Positions 53,442 to 62,566 of a DNA stretch of 64,000 bases are shown piece after piece (within the stretch, counting starts at the first letter, position 1; each line of letters opens with the position of its first letter). Made by a program: the position numbers and the translations under genes. The stretch is from an uncultured Pirellulaceae bacterium. Its GTDB lineage: Bacteria > Planctomycetota > Planctomycetia > Pirellulales > Pirellulaceae. The DNA lies in assembly GCA_938083195.1 (NCBI GenBank), contig CALKCK010000021.1:140298-204297 (forward strand), read 5' to 3'. Under the pieces are notes generated by a model. That model did no database searches, was not told the origin of the DNA, and saw only the letters and a program-made list of their open reading frames with translations.

Positions 53442-54233
53442 TTAAACGAGGATCGACTGCACGATCAGGTAGCCTAAAGAGAAAATTCCAGCATCGACTA
53501 TCATGTGGCTTAACCAGGGGGCCATCAGACGATCTGTTTTGTCGTATTGCCAAGCCCAGAAAACGCCGCCAATTGCAATGCAGATTGATAGTAAATAGGT
53601 CGTGCCGGACCAGGCAAAAAAGGCGCCAAGCAACACAACATGGTGGGCCATGAATCCCAAGCCTGAAATGATCATCGCGAACTCTGGGCGGACAAATTTT
53701 TTCAAAAGGTCAAAAACGAACCAGCGCCAGTAGTATTCCTCAAGGAAGGAATGACAGAGGGCGTAGAAAATACCAACCGCGATATATTGCCAGTAGTTCT
53801 CGATTCCCATGTCAATTACTTTTTCTTGTACAAGGATTGAAAACTGGTTCCCCAGTTGAGTACCTTTGATCAAGAACAGGTAGATCCCAAACATGGCAAT
53901 GACGACCAATAGTCCGAACACTACGCCAATCCCGTTGGCGTGTTTTGACGCCCAGTGATGATCGGAGGGAGTGTCAATTTTCTCTGGTGTATCTTTCGCG
54001 AAGGGTGAAAAAGTGCGAAGTCGATTGCGATACCAAAGCCAAACCCAAACGAGTGGGAATCCAAATTGGATTATTTTTCCAATCGCAAAAGCGATTTGTT
54101 GAAACTGCGCGTTGGCATCCTCGAGCCACTCAAAGTAAACAAGTGTGACCAGAGTCGGAAATGCGATGGCGAATGCAAGTGCGAGGAAGTCTCGGGTCCG
54201 GCCCGATTGGACGGCAGTTGTGGAATCGGTCAT
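53442..54233 (-). CDS. CPBP family intramembrane glutamic protease
   Basis: A 263-residue polytopic membrane protein. The catalytic motif EEYYWRW (in LEEYYWRWFVF), the His motif GFMAHHVV and a later WLSHMIVD supply the Glu/Arg/His set of CPBP (Abi/CAAX-like) proteases. A Tyr-rich active helix replaces the usual EExxFRG. It is separate from the ABC-linked CPBP domain at 34513-36762. It starts 9 bp after the stop of the DegT gene, so the two may be co-transcribed. Substrate unknown. Confidence 0.82.
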   Translation of the reverse strand: MTDSTTAVQSGRTRDFLALAFAIAFPTLVTLVYFEWLEDANAQFQQIAFAIGKIIQFGFPLVWVWLWYRNRLRTFSPFAKDTPEKIDTPSDHHWASKHANGIGVVFGLLVVIAMFGIYLFLIKGTQLGNQFSILVQEKVIDMGIENYWQYIAVGIFYALCHSFLEEYYWRWFVFDLLKKFVRPEFAMIISGLGFMAHHVVLLGAFFAWSGTTYLLSICIAIGGVFWAWQYDKTDRLMAPWLSHMIVDAGIFSLGYLIVQSILV

Positions 54234-54242
54234 GGGCTAAAA

Positions 54243-55391
54243 TTAGCGTGAATTAGTGACGACTTTGTGGATCGCGGTAGCGATAAGTTGAAGGGTTTCT
54301 TCCGGTTCCAAAAGTACCGGGTGGTGGAGGACAATCGTTTGCTGACTGGCAATTTGGCAATTGACTAAAGTACCTGTTTTTCGGCAACGACGCGGCGAGC
54401 GTCTTAAGAAGCCTCGAAATCCTTCCCCGATGGGAAGTCCTTCCGCTTTGAGTGCGCTGACCAACTCGGATCTCGACCAACCCGGCGTTCTGTCTTTTAA
54501 AAGCCAGGGTACTTTGTAGTAGGCGGGTGTAGCTCCATCAACGATTTGTTGCAGCCCGACCAGTTCGTCGAGTGACGAAGTGGATTCGATTAACTGGGTG
54601 GCATTTCGATGACGGACCTCGGTCATCTCAGGCAAGGTGTCAAATTGGGGACAGAGTGTGGCAGCCTGAAGCTGGCACATTGGAAAAGCGTCATTGCCAC
54701 GGTGTGCAAATATTTTTGCCCTTTGAAGGATATCAGAACGATTTGTCAGGATCGCTCCACCTCGCCCTGCTGAGAGTAGTTTGCTTCCCCCAAAACTAAG
54801 TGCAGCTACGTCGCAAAAACTTCCCAACGGCCTCCCCAAAATTTTTCCTCCGGGGACTTGGCAGGCGTCCTCGATCAGCATGACTTGTTGTTCGGTGTCG
54901 AGGTTGTGGTCGCGGATGACCGATTGGATTTGTTCGAGGTCAGCAATTTGTCCGTGCAGATGCGAGACAATGACAGCGGAGGTCTGAGGCGTTAATGCTT
55001 CTGATAATTGCTCGGCGCTCAACACCCAGCCGTTGGGTACCACGTCGACGAGAACCGGTCTTGCACCAATTGCCTCGATCGCACGAAAGTTTCCGGGGAA
55101 ATCGTAGCCGGCAAGGATTACTTCTGATTCAGCTTGGACACCGGCTCCTCGGAGAGCCAATTCGACGGCAATCGTGCCGCTCGAACAAAGCATAGCCTCT
55201 TCGGATTGGAAGTTAATTTTCAGAAGCTCGATGAGATCTCTCGTCCAACGGCCGTCGTATTGTCCCCAAGAGCCATCGCTCATTGCTTCAGACACGGCAT
55301 TGCGAATCGCCTCACTGGCAAAAGGCCACTGAAACGGCGCAGAATCCACCGAAGGTGGACCTCCATCGATCGCAAGCATTACTTTGGTCAA
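54243..55391 (-). CDS. DegT/DnrJ/EryC1/StrS family aminotransferase
   Basis: A 382-residue PLP enzyme. Schiff-base Lys204 lies in LSFGGSKLLSAGRGG, Asp175 in MLIEDACQ binds PLP, and SSGTIAVELAL (70-80) contacts phosphate. The family aminates keto-sugars or inositols; 'GSKLLSAGRGG' is close to 3-amino-5-hydroxybenzoate and scyllo-inosose-type members. No sugar-nucleotide genes are adjacent (the pse locus is 40 kb away), so the substrate is open. It precedes the CPBP gene and is divergent from the CobW gene. Confidence 0.85.
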   Translation of the reverse strand: MTKVMLAIDGGPPSVDSAPFQWPFASEAIRNAVSEAMSDGSWGQYDGRWTRDLIELLKINFQSEEAMLCSSGTIAVELALRGAGVQAESEVILAGYDFPGNFRAIEAIGARPVLVDVVPNGWVLSAEQLSEALTPQTSAVIVSHLHGQIADLEQIQSVIRDHNLDTEQQVMLIEDACQVPGGKILGRPLGSFCDVAALSFGGSKLLSAGRGGAILTNRSDILQRAKIFAHRGNDAFPMCQLQAATLCPQFDTLPEMTEVRHRNATQLIESTSSLDELVGLQQIVDGATPAYYKVPWLLKDRTPGWSRSELVSALKAEGLPIGEGFRGFLRRSPRRCRKTGTLVNCQIASQQTIVLHHPVLLEPEETLQLIATAIHKVVTNSR

Positions 55392-55538
55392 CTTGTCACC
55401 ACTAAGAATTTAAGTTGTTGAGTTGTATACAATTGAACGGTTTTCTCGAATCATAAGGGAGATCGGTTATCGCGCCCTGTGATTTTTCTATTATAAAGTA
55501 TAATCGCGATTTTTACCGGCAGCACATCGGAAATTAAA

Positions 55539-56633
55539 ATGAAACCCATTCGTTTTATCATGATCGGCGGATTTCTTGGCGCGGGCAAGACGACCACAAT
55601 CGGGCGTTTGGCCGCTCATTACGTACAACAGGGGCTTAATGTCGCCTTGGTTACCAACGATCAGGCTTATGATTTAGTGGATACGCAGACTTTGAGGGCA
55701 AAGGGGTTTCAGGTTGGCGAAGTGCCGGGCGCCTGTTTTTGCTGTAAATTTGACGATTTAATTTCGACCGTCGGGACACTTTCGGAAGAAAAGACGCCAG
55801 ACATTGTGATTGCCGAACCTGTGGGGAGTTGTACGGATCTTGTCGCGACCGTCATTCAGCCGATGCGGGAGTTATTCGGCGATCGTTTCGAGATGGGGCC
55901 GCTGGTGGTGTTGTTGAAGCCAAGCCACGGGCGAAAAATCCTCTCGGCGAGCCAAGGCAAGGGTTTCTCCCCTAAAGCCGAGTACATCTTTCTAAAACAA
56001 CTCGAAGAAGCCGATTCAATTGCGATCAATAAAATCGACAGTTTGACGGACGAAGTTCAAGAGGAGTTGCTGGGGTTGGTTCGCAGTCGATTTGAAAATG
56101 TACCGACGTTTGGTTTTAGTGCACGCGAGGGCACTGGTTTAGAACGTCTGTTGGAGGCTGTTGAGTCCGAACCGGTCAAACGCGATCGAATGATGGACAT
56201 GGATTACGTCACCTACGCTGAAGGCGAGGCCGAGTTGGGATGGTTGAATTGCCAAATTCAGGCCACCGCTGAGACAAGATTTGAACTAGATCAGTTGGTT
56301 CTACGGATCGTCGACGATATTAGCCAAGCCCTCGATCGGTCGGGCAGTGAGATTGCTCATTTGAAAGTCTTGGGGCAAACTCTAAATGATTCAGCGGTAG
56401 CCAACCGGGTGGGGTCCGCTACCGAAAGTGAGCTTAGTTTGGCCAGTGAAATCAGAACCTTATCGGCAGACTTACTCGTCAATGCGAGAGTGGCGTCGAG
56501 TCCAGAACTTTTGGAGTCAATCGTTAGTCAGGTCGCTTCCGAACTCGCGAGCGAACTGAATGTTGCTCTCGCCGTTGGGCAAATGCAAAGCTTCCGTCCG
56601 GGGAAACCGGAACCGACGCATCGGGCAAGCTGA
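55539..56633 (+). CDS. CobW/P47K-family G3E GTPase (metallochaperone type)
   Basis: A 364-residue G3E GTPase. Walker A GGFLGAGKTT (10-19), the metal-binding CFCC (Cys66, Cys68, Cys69), switch E of VIAEPVGSC, and NKID for guanine. Family members deliver zinc, cobalt or nickel to target enzymes. The C-terminal CobW_C beta domain is not obvious: residues about 230-364 look unlike it and are helical with a Pro-rich tail, so this may be a specialised subgroup. GGA stands 7 bases before the ATG. Confidence 0.85.
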   Translation: MKPIRFIMIGGFLGAGKTTTIGRLAAHYVQQGLNVALVTNDQAYDLVDTQTLRAKGFQVGEVPGACFCCKFDDLISTVGTLSEEKTPDIVIAEPVGSCTDLVATVIQPMRELFGDRFEMGPLVVLLKPSHGRKILSASQGKGFSPKAEYIFLKQLEEADSIAINKIDSLTDEVQEELLGLVRSRFENVPTFGFSAREGTGLERLLEAVESEPVKRDRMMDMDYVTYAEGEAELGWLNCQIQATAETRFELDQLVLRIVDDISQALDRSGSEIAHLKVLGQTLNDSAVANRVGSATESELSLASEIRTLSADLLVNARVASSPELLESIVSQVASELASELNVALAVGQMQSFRPGKPEPTHRAS

Positions 56634-56668
56634 TTTTCAGTTCGGTGGAACTCGGTTCTACACCTGAA

Positions 56669-57598
56669 TTAAATAAGTGATTGAAGCGTTTTTAAATCAG
56701 CCTTGATTGCCTCCCAATGTTGTGGAACCAGCTCAGGATTTTTGTGATCCAAGTATTCTTCGTGAAGTGAGATCGGGCCGGTGAACTTTTGAGTTTTGAG
56801 CCGTTTGAAGAATTCTTTAGGAACTAGTCCGGTTCCCAGAGGTACGTTTCTAAGTTTTTTACCTTCCCAAACAAAATCTTTAACGTAGACGGAATCGACG
56901 TGCGGCCAGATCAAATCAAAAGTGATTGGCCAGCTCATTCCCCCTTCCACGGCGGCGTGACGAATATCGTAGGCGACGCCAATTTCTTTTGGGTCAACAC
57001 CTTTGAGTGCGACGCTTAAGTCCCAGAGCGGTGCCCCGAAAGTATTTTTGCCCGCGTGATTTTGGTAGACTGCTGTGATTCCCAGTTCTCGATTAAGTGC
57101 AGCTAGTTCCAGCAGTTGGGGACGCCAGTTTTCTATTTGTTTCATGATTGGCCGCTTGAGATCGTATTTAAGATATTTCATGCGATATCTCTCGATTCCC
57201 AGCGACGATGCAACCTTGAGAACATTTCGCGAAACTGGATCCGAGGCGTCATTTATATCACTTGTAAGAATCGTGATCTTTAGATTTCGTTTCGCCAAAA
57301 CTTCCACTAGCTGAGGAAGTTTGTCTGATACCTCGCTTGGGTCGATGTGTCCGCCTTTGCGAATCGGAGCCTCGATCCCATCAAACCCAAGGGCCGCGAT
57401 CTGATCGGCCAAGGCCTCAAAACTAATTGAATTAAAGGGCTTGGTGAAAACGCAAATTGACGAACGGGCAGACGCAGGAGTTGGCGTCGGTTGCGGGAGC
57501 GGTTTTGATGAAACGCGAGGCGGTTGGCAGAGTCCGACGGTTGCTACGGTTCCAAGGCAACCGGCGACTGCAGTTCGGCGTGTAATCTTGTTCGGCAT
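56669..57598 (-). CDS. Exported TIM-barrel sugar phosphate isomerase/epimerase-like protein
   Basis: A 309-residue protein of the xylose-isomerase-like (AP endonuclease 2) TIM-barrel family. A twin-arginine-like signal (ITRRTAVAGCLGTVATVGLCQ) opens it; the barrel has ALGFDGIEAPIRKGGHIDP, YQNHAGKNTFG, YDIRHAAVEGG and VKDFVWEGK, with Glu/Asp/His metal ligands. Planctomycetes carry many exported members of unknown substrate. It converges with the CobW gene. Confidence 0.82.
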   Translation of the reverse strand: MPNKITRRTAVAGCLGTVATVGLCQPPRVSSKPLPQPTPTPASARSSICVFTKPFNSISFEALADQIAALGFDGIEAPIRKGGHIDPSEVSDKLPQLVEVLAKRNLKITILTSDINDASDPVSRNVLKVASSLGIERYRMKYLKYDLKRPIMKQIENWRPQLLELAALNRELGITAVYQNHAGKNTFGAPLWDLSVALKGVDPKEIGVAYDIRHAAVEGGMSWPITFDLIWPHVDSVYVKDFVWEGKKLRNVPLGTGLVPKEFFKRLKTQKFTGPISLHEEYLDHKNPELVPQHWEAIKADLKTLQSLI

Positions 57599-57801
57599 AG
57601 TGATGGGGCGCCATTTTATGGGGAAAACGTTAAATCGAAGGGAAGGAAGAAACGCGTGCTAGCGTAATCGCAGTTGACGAAACACTGGCGGTTAAAGTAA
57701 CCCTATATTCTGCCCTCATGGTTCATGCTTTGTAAAGCTGATTGGGAGTTGCAATTTCCCGAGATTTGTCGAATTGAAAATTAATTGCCCGGAATTCTAT
57801 C

Positions 57802-59988
57802 GTGAAATCGAACCAAAGCGTTCAGCTAGATATTTTCGAGAATTCAGGATTTTCAGATGCTTCTAAGACGGCTAAGGGGCATTCTTTTGGCGGGTTTAGC
57901 CCAGCCAACGGTTTCCACCATTTTCTGATTTTTATTGGAATGCTCTGTCTTGTTGGTATGAATTCCGGGTGTGCCGTAACTCAAATGCAATTGGTTCGTT
58001 TGAGTGGAGTTGGATACGAAGGGTTAGTTGAAATTGAACCTGTCGAACCGGAGTCTCGAAAGCGGATAAGGAGAAGGTGGCGCAATCGAATCCCCGCTGC
58101 CTCGGATGAGGTAATGTCCGTCATAAACCAGTATGGACTTTCAAGTTCTTATCTTGCGGATCCGCTTCAAGCTACCCGCGAACTAAAAGAACTTGCCGAG
58201 GATTCATCAGCTGCTGACGGTCTTTATGCGACGGCACAATTAGCGAGGCTCCATGCACAGTGGGCCGAGTATTCTGGTGAATCTGCGATTGCTTTGGAAA
58301 TGAATAAGATTGGGCTCGAGTCATCCAGCCTGTGTGTCTTCGGTTCCTCTGCCGTGAATCAAAGTGAGTCAAGCGGGCGAGAATTTAACATTCGCCAGAT
58401 CTATAATAAGTCACTCGAGGGTTTTATTTCGGCGTTGGTAGCTCGGAACGAATTGCCTGGGGACGGTTCAGGTAAAATTTTTAATTTGTCGGCAGGCTAT
58501 GAAATTGAACTTGAGATCAATGGGCGGTGGCGAGATGTCAATTTCTCTGAATTAGTCCTTTCGCGTGATTTTGAGGTGGGGCGATTTCACAACCAATACC
58601 GTACGGACGGTCAAGGGTGGGGAGTTCCATTGATCGCAGTTAGAAATCGACAATTGAGTTCAGATGTTGATGAAATGTACTATCCAGCAAAGCTCCCTAT
58701 GCCGATGACGGCGGTCTTTCAAATGACACCAGTCGATGGCCAGGTAGACGGTTCGTCCAGGCCACTGAATCGCTCTGCAGAGTCTAGAGTCTTGCGAGGT
58801 AAGCTAACGTTGTTCGATCCATTGGAGCAGACGACGGTCGCTGTCGGGAGCCGTCGATTTGAATTGGAAAGCGATATCACGACGCCCCTCGCCTACGGCT
58901 TAATCGATCCGTTTTTAAACAAAGAGTTGAATGCAACGGTATCCCTCTTTAACCCGGAGTATGCTCCGGAGAGCTACGGGCTTTTTATGCTCGAACCATT
59001 TGATCCTGACAAAATACCCGTAATTTTCGTACACGGGTTCTGGTCCAGTGCGACCACGTGGATCCACATGCTCAATGAATTAAGAGGCGATGCAGAGGTT
59101 AAAAACAAATTCCAATTTTGGTTTTATTCGTATCCCACAGGAGATCCATTTTGGGAGTCCGCTCGGGAATTGCGGAGTGACCTCGCTGAAATGGTTGATT
59201 CGTTGGATCCTCACCATGAGTCGATTTGCCGAGACGAAGCGGTGATGGTGGGACATAGTATGGGCGGTTTGCTTTCGTTGATGCAAACATTCGACAGTGG
59301 GGATGAGTTCTGGCAACTAAACAGTGATTATCCGCTGAGCGGTTTTCAAGGGGATCCGAAGTCTCTTGCGATGCTGAAAGATACGTTTTATTTTCAAAAG
59401 AACCCATCCATTGAACGAGTGATCACGATTGCGACTCCATTCGGTGGAAGTCGGTACTCAAATCAAGCGACTCAGTGGTTTGGGAAAAAAATAATTTCGG
59501 GGTCAAAACAAAAATCGCTTAAATTAAGTCAGCTAATCGATGATAACCAAGGGAAATGGAAACAGGAGTCATTGATTGAATTGTCAACCAGCATCGAATC
59601 TTTGAATCCCCAAAACCCAGCCATAGAAATCTTCAATAGACGCTTGGAATCGAGTAATGTTGATCTGCACAACATCGCGGGCCAGGTGGAGGAAAAATCA
59701 ATCTTTCCTCAATCAGAGGCTAAATTTGCAAACGATGATGGGGTCGTCGATGTTGAAGATGCCATTAGTCCCGTTGCCATTTCGAAGAAATTTGTGCCTT
59801 CTGAGCATAACCATGTACATCAACATCCCGAGACAATCGAGGAGGTGCGTCGTTTGCTTAAATTGCATTGGAAGCAGCGACAACAATCTAAGGGGAGTCC
59901 TCCAGTGATTCCGGTTTCACCGGTTGGAACTGGTAATGGCACTGGCGTGGAGTTTCGGTTCCAAGATGAAGTCAATTCTCTCCGTTGA
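57802..59988 (+). CDS. Lipid-anchored alpha/beta hydrolase (lipase/PGAP1-like)
   Basis: A 728-residue exported protein. A hydrophobic stretch (about 39-54) ends in NSGC (Cys57), a lipobox preceded by an unusually long N-terminal region. After a 350-residue beta-rich part with no recognised domain comes the hydrolase: IFVHGFWSSATTW, then the nucleophile elbow GHSMGGLLS (Ser) and a C-terminal catalytic His (SEHNHVHQHPETI). The GHSMGG form and the size resemble PGAP1/lipase-like proteins. The start is GTG with GGA upstream; 203 bp separate it from the divergent isomerase gene. Substrate unknown. Confidence 0.82.
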   Translation: MKSNQSVQLDIFENSGFSDASKTAKGHSFGGFSPANGFHHFLIFIGMLCLVGMNSGCAVTQMQLVRLSGVGYEGLVEIEPVEPESRKRIRRRWRNRIPAASDEVMSVINQYGLSSSYLADPLQATRELKELAEDSSAADGLYATAQLARLHAQWAEYSGESAIALEMNKIGLESSSLCVFGSSAVNQSESSGREFNIRQIYNKSLEGFISALVARNELPGDGSGKIFNLSAGYEIELEINGRWRDVNFSELVLSRDFEVGRFHNQYRTDGQGWGVPLIAVRNRQLSSDVDEMYYPAKLPMPMTAVFQMTPVDGQVDGSSRPLNRSAESRVLRGKLTLFDPLEQTTVAVGSRRFELESDITTPLAYGLIDPFLNKELNATVSLFNPEYAPESYGLFMLEPFDPDKIPVIFVHGFWSSATTWIHMLNELRGDAEVKNKFQFWFYSYPTGDPFWESARELRSDLAEMVDSLDPHHESICRDEAVMVGHSMGGLLSLMQTFDSGDEFWQLNSDYPLSGFQGDPKSLAMLKDTFYFQKNPSIERVITIATPFGGSRYSNQATQWFGKKIISGSKQKSLKLSQLIDDNQGKWKQESLIELSTSIESLNPQNPAIEIFNRRLESSNVDLHNIAGQVEEKSIFPQSEAKFANDDGVVDVEDAISPVAISKKFVPSEHNHVHQHPETIEEVRRLLKLHWKQRQQSKGSPPVIPVSPVGTGNGTGVEFRFQDEVNSLR

Positions 59989-60092
59989 GCAAGTTCCAAC
60001 GGTCAGCATGAAATTGGTGTCCGTCTTAAAAGAGAGTGACGGGAGTTGTTGGAGATTTAAGGGGCTTTGCCAGGCGGGAAGGCGATCAAAGA

Positions 60093-60126
60093 AACTAATT
60101 GCAGCATCCGTGCTGCATGATTAGTT
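60093..60126. terminator. Strong hairpin between convergent genes (candidate bidirectional terminator)
   Basis: AACTAAT-TGCAGCA pairs with TGCTGCA-(TG bulge)-ATTAGTT around a TCCG loop: 14 base pairs with one 2-nt bulge. It lies 105 bases after the lipase stop (plus strand) and about 60 bases after the csrA stop (minus strand). T runs next to it are short, so activity is inferred. Confidence 0.5.
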
Positions 60127-60185
60127 CAATTATCAGATTTAAGCCAAAACAACGATTGGCTCAGTCAACGTCATTGTTGCAGGAA

Positions 60186-60623
60186 TCATTTTGTCGCCTT
60201 TGCGGTTAACTGGTCGACAATCTCTTTCAACCGATTGTGCTGAAGTTGCGTCGGTAGAGTGCCGCGGAAACGCAAAGAATGTGTTTCAGGTTGCGGCGTG
60301 GTTGGCGGTTTGGACAATTGCCGGTTCCGACCCGTCAGTCTGTTGTTGGTTTTAAAAGAGGTGAAAGGCTCTCGATTGGTCGAAGGGTGTTTGTCACCGT
60401 CGTGATTACTGAAAACTACAGTCATCTCAGCTTGTGGTTCTACCGAATTCGCAAATTCGTTCTTTGGCGATTCGTGACGGGGAAGTTCACCACGAAGCAC
60501 GTTCACCTCTCTTGGTGCCTCGATGCCGAGTCGGACTGTGTTTCCCTTCATTTTGACAACAGTAATTTTTATGTTGTCACCGATGATGATTTCCTGATTT
60601 TGCTTCCGTGATAATACAAGCAT
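60186..60623 (-). CDS. csrA: CsrA-family translational regulator with long C-terminal tail
   Basis: A 145-residue protein. Residues 1-50 are a canonical CsrA core: MLVLSRKQNQEIIIGDNI, KGNTVRLGIEAPREVNVLRGEL, including the RNA-binding Arg/Leu positions (LSR near the start and VLRGEL near the end). CsrA is normally about 60-75 residues; here a hydrophilic tail of about 95 residues rich in Asn, Pro, Thr and Gln follows. The start at 60623 is chosen because it matches the family and has AAGGA upstream; a longer frame to 60677 exists. The leader contains an AAGGA and a hairpin (60658-60678), which could allow autoregulation. No flagellar genes or fliW are adjacent. Confidence 0.88.
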   Translation of the reverse strand: MLVLSRKQNQEIIIGDNIKITVVKMKGNTVRLGIEAPREVNVLRGELPRHESPKNEFANSVEPQAEMTVVFSNHDGDKHPSTNREPFTSFKTNNRLTGRNRQLSKPPTTPQPETHSLRFRGTLPTQLQHNRLKEIVDQLTAKATK

Positions 60624-60657
60624 TCTTTCATTCCTTTGCGAACAGTAATAGATGTCA

Positions 60658-60678
60658 CATGACAAACGTCTTGTCATG
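60658..60678. repeat. Inverted repeat in the csrA leader
   Basis: CATGACA (60658-60664) and TGTCATG (60672-60678) form a perfect 7-bp stem with a 7-nt loop, starting about 35 bases upstream of the csrA ATG. It could be an RNA hairpin or an operator. Confidence 0.55.
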
Positions 60679-60911
60679 AACTATACAACTGCAGGACTCA
60701 TGCCAAAACGAAAAATCTTGCGGCGAGTATTCAGGAGCAGCGATAAAACTGTGGAAAAACGCTGACAAGGAATAAGTGCTAGCGTTTTCAGGAGAGTCAC
60801 TGGAAGGCAAAATTCGTCTCAGATTGTGAAATAAATTCACACTTTGTAACTATTTCCTTCAAGTTGGGGCGTGATAGCGGACTCAATGGCAATCACTTGT
60901 TACCTGTTTTG

Positions 60912-61700
60912 TCAGGAGGTGTAGTTTTCACCAGTTCGCTTGGACAATTGGTCTCTCAGTCTCGCGGCCGCTTCGTAGTCTTCGTCCCTAATCGCCGTTT
61001 CAAGCTGTTCTTTTGCGGTTGGACCCACCTCGTATTTTTCACGAAGGCCCTCGCGGAATTCGGTTAAGCGTTGAACTAGTTCATCTTCGTCGAATTGTTC
61101 TTCCGCATCGTATTCAGCAAATAGTTCGCGTAGTCGGATAAGCCCCATGTTGACTTCATCGATTGCGAATTCAGCGGTATCGACAGATTCGGTGCCGTCT
61201 TCTTTTTCATCGGTATCTTCTTCTTGATTAATGTAAGCCAGGGCAGCTGCCTGAGTGCGGTGGTACAGCACAAAGGGTCGGTACTGTTCGTGAGATATCG
61301 TCCATTGTTCGTCACTGGAATGCTGCTTGCAAAAGTCCATTAACGCGAGCGTGTGATCGGCGTCCCGAACGGCGAGATCAAATTCTTTTAATTGCAACCA
61401 GCAAACACGGCGGTGATAAAACTGGACAAATTCCCGATCGACTTCAAGGCAACTGTCTTCGTCTAACTCGAATTTATTCTCAGACTGAGTGGACTGGACT
61501 CTGAGGAACTCATAGTAGGTGGTGGCGCCATGGAATCGATTTCCATCAGGTCGTCCATCGGTCTCAAGTTGGAGGATTCCCATATCGACACGCATCTGCA
61601 GGACTCGACGTTGAGCGGATTCCAATAGTCGCACATTGACGCTTTGTGGGTCAAAGGGCCATTGCTTTAAAATTTCATCGATGTCTTGTTCTCGTTCCAT
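60912..61700 (-). CDS. UVR-domain protein
   Basis: A 262-residue soluble, acidic protein. The C-terminus (about 222-255) carries a UVR (UvrB/UvrC interaction) motif, AKEQLETAIRDEDYEAAARLRDQL. The rest is helical, with VWLQLKEFDLAVRDADHTLALM resembling a TPR unit and an acidic loop (about 165-180). UVR domains also occur in proteins unrelated to DNA repair (for example McsA), so repair is only one option. No nuclease or ATPase domain is present. Confidence 0.8.
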   Translation of the reverse strand: MEREQDIDEILKQWPFDPQSVNVRLLESAQRRVLQMRVDMGILQLETDGRPDGNRFHGATTYYEFLRVQSTQSENKFELDEDSCLEVDREFVQFYHRRVCWLQLKEFDLAVRDADHTLALMDFCKQHSSDEQWTISHEQYRPFVLYHRTQAAALAYINQEEDTDEKEDGTESVDTAEFAIDEVNMGLIRLRELFAEYDAEEQFDEDELVQRLTEFREGLREKYEVGPTAKEQLETAIRDEDYEAAARLRDQLSKRTGENYTS

Positions 61701-62044
61701 ATTCTCGTCTCAAGTAATCTTTCAGCCGATTGCACTATACCATTATTCGTTTGTTGGGTTGGGAAAGTGAAGCCCGTCCCGCAGTTCCGATGCTCCAGTT
61801 TTGAAGACAATCGCAAAAACCGTTCTAACCCTAAATCTTGAGCCTAAAAGAATTGTTCGATAACATCTATCCCGAGCAAAACAAATTCGCCCATTCGTGC
61901 TAGGGAAGCCAGTGATTTGTCGGTGGAGGATCTAAATTTTTCCCAATTGTTTTCCTGGAACTGGGAATCAAAGATTTTTATTTATTTCAATCGGTCGACA
62001 AGACGCTTGGGTGTTACCTCGAGAGGATCGTCAATGGCTGGAAC
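61701..62044. other. Gene-free interval between ArfB and the UVR-domain gene
   Basis: 344 bases. It holds the leader of the UVR-domain gene and the 3' end of arfB, both on the minus strand. No RNA gene, hairpin with T tract or repeat stands out. Confidence 0.4.
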
Positions 62045-62467
62045 TTAATCTTCGTTTTGAAAAGTTCGGCGAGATTTTTTTATGTCCGATTGCCGTTTTT
62101 TTTCCGTGAGTCGCCGGCGCACCGAACCGGAGGTGGGGCGTGTTTGTTTTCTCGGTTTTGGCGGTTCGGCAACCAGTATGATTAAATCACGAAGTTTGTT
62201 TAAGCAGTCGGCCACGTTTCGGCCTTGGTCACGAAAGCGGTGACTTGAGATTACAAAGTCATTTTCCTGATTGATTCGATTCGCGTACTTCTTAATGAAG
62301 CGGATTCTTACCGCTTCGGGAAGTGACTTGCATTTTGCCGGAGACCATTTGAGTATCGCTTTTGAGTTGACTTTATTGACGTTTTGGCCGCCTGGCCCAG
62401 GAGACCTGGCGAAACTGAATTTAAATTCCGTGAGACGAATCGAGATTTTTCGGTTAACCTTAAGCAT
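62045..62467 (-). CDS. arfB: Alternative ribosome-rescue factor ArfB (peptidyl-tRNA hydrolase)
   Basis: A 140-residue release-factor-like protein. The catalytic GGQ is in ARSPGPGGQNVNKVNSKA (about 20-37) and the tail is Arg/Lys-rich (KRQSDIKKSRRTF), which in ArfB reads the empty mRNA channel of stalled ribosomes. There are no codon-recognition domains, unlike RF1/RF2. The ATG at 62467 gives the normal ArfB start; the longer frame to 62503 begins with TTG. The start region lies in a 12-bp direct repeat (62465-62492). Confidence 0.9.
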   Translation of the reverse strand: MLKVNRKISIRLTEFKFSFARSPGPGGQNVNKVNSKAILKWSPAKCKSLPEAVRIRFIKKYANRINQENDFVISSHRFRDQGRNVADCLNKLRDLIILVAEPPKPRKQTRPTSGSVRRRLTEKKRQSDIKKSRRTFQNED

Positions 62468-62492
62468 TCCCAACCTTAAACATTCCCAACCT
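62465..62492. repeat. 12-bp direct repeat covering the arfB start codon
   Basis: cattcccaacct occurs at 62465-62476 and 62481-62492, 16 bp apart. Each carries an ATG with AGGTTGGG in front on the minus strand; only the 62467 ATG is in the arfB frame, the other is quickly closed by a stop. Confidence 0.85.
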
Positions 62493-62566
62493 CTTAAACA
62501 CAATCACCCTCGACCCATGCTTCTAGTTGGCCACCGTTGGCCAGTCTCATCATAGAAAGAAATGAT

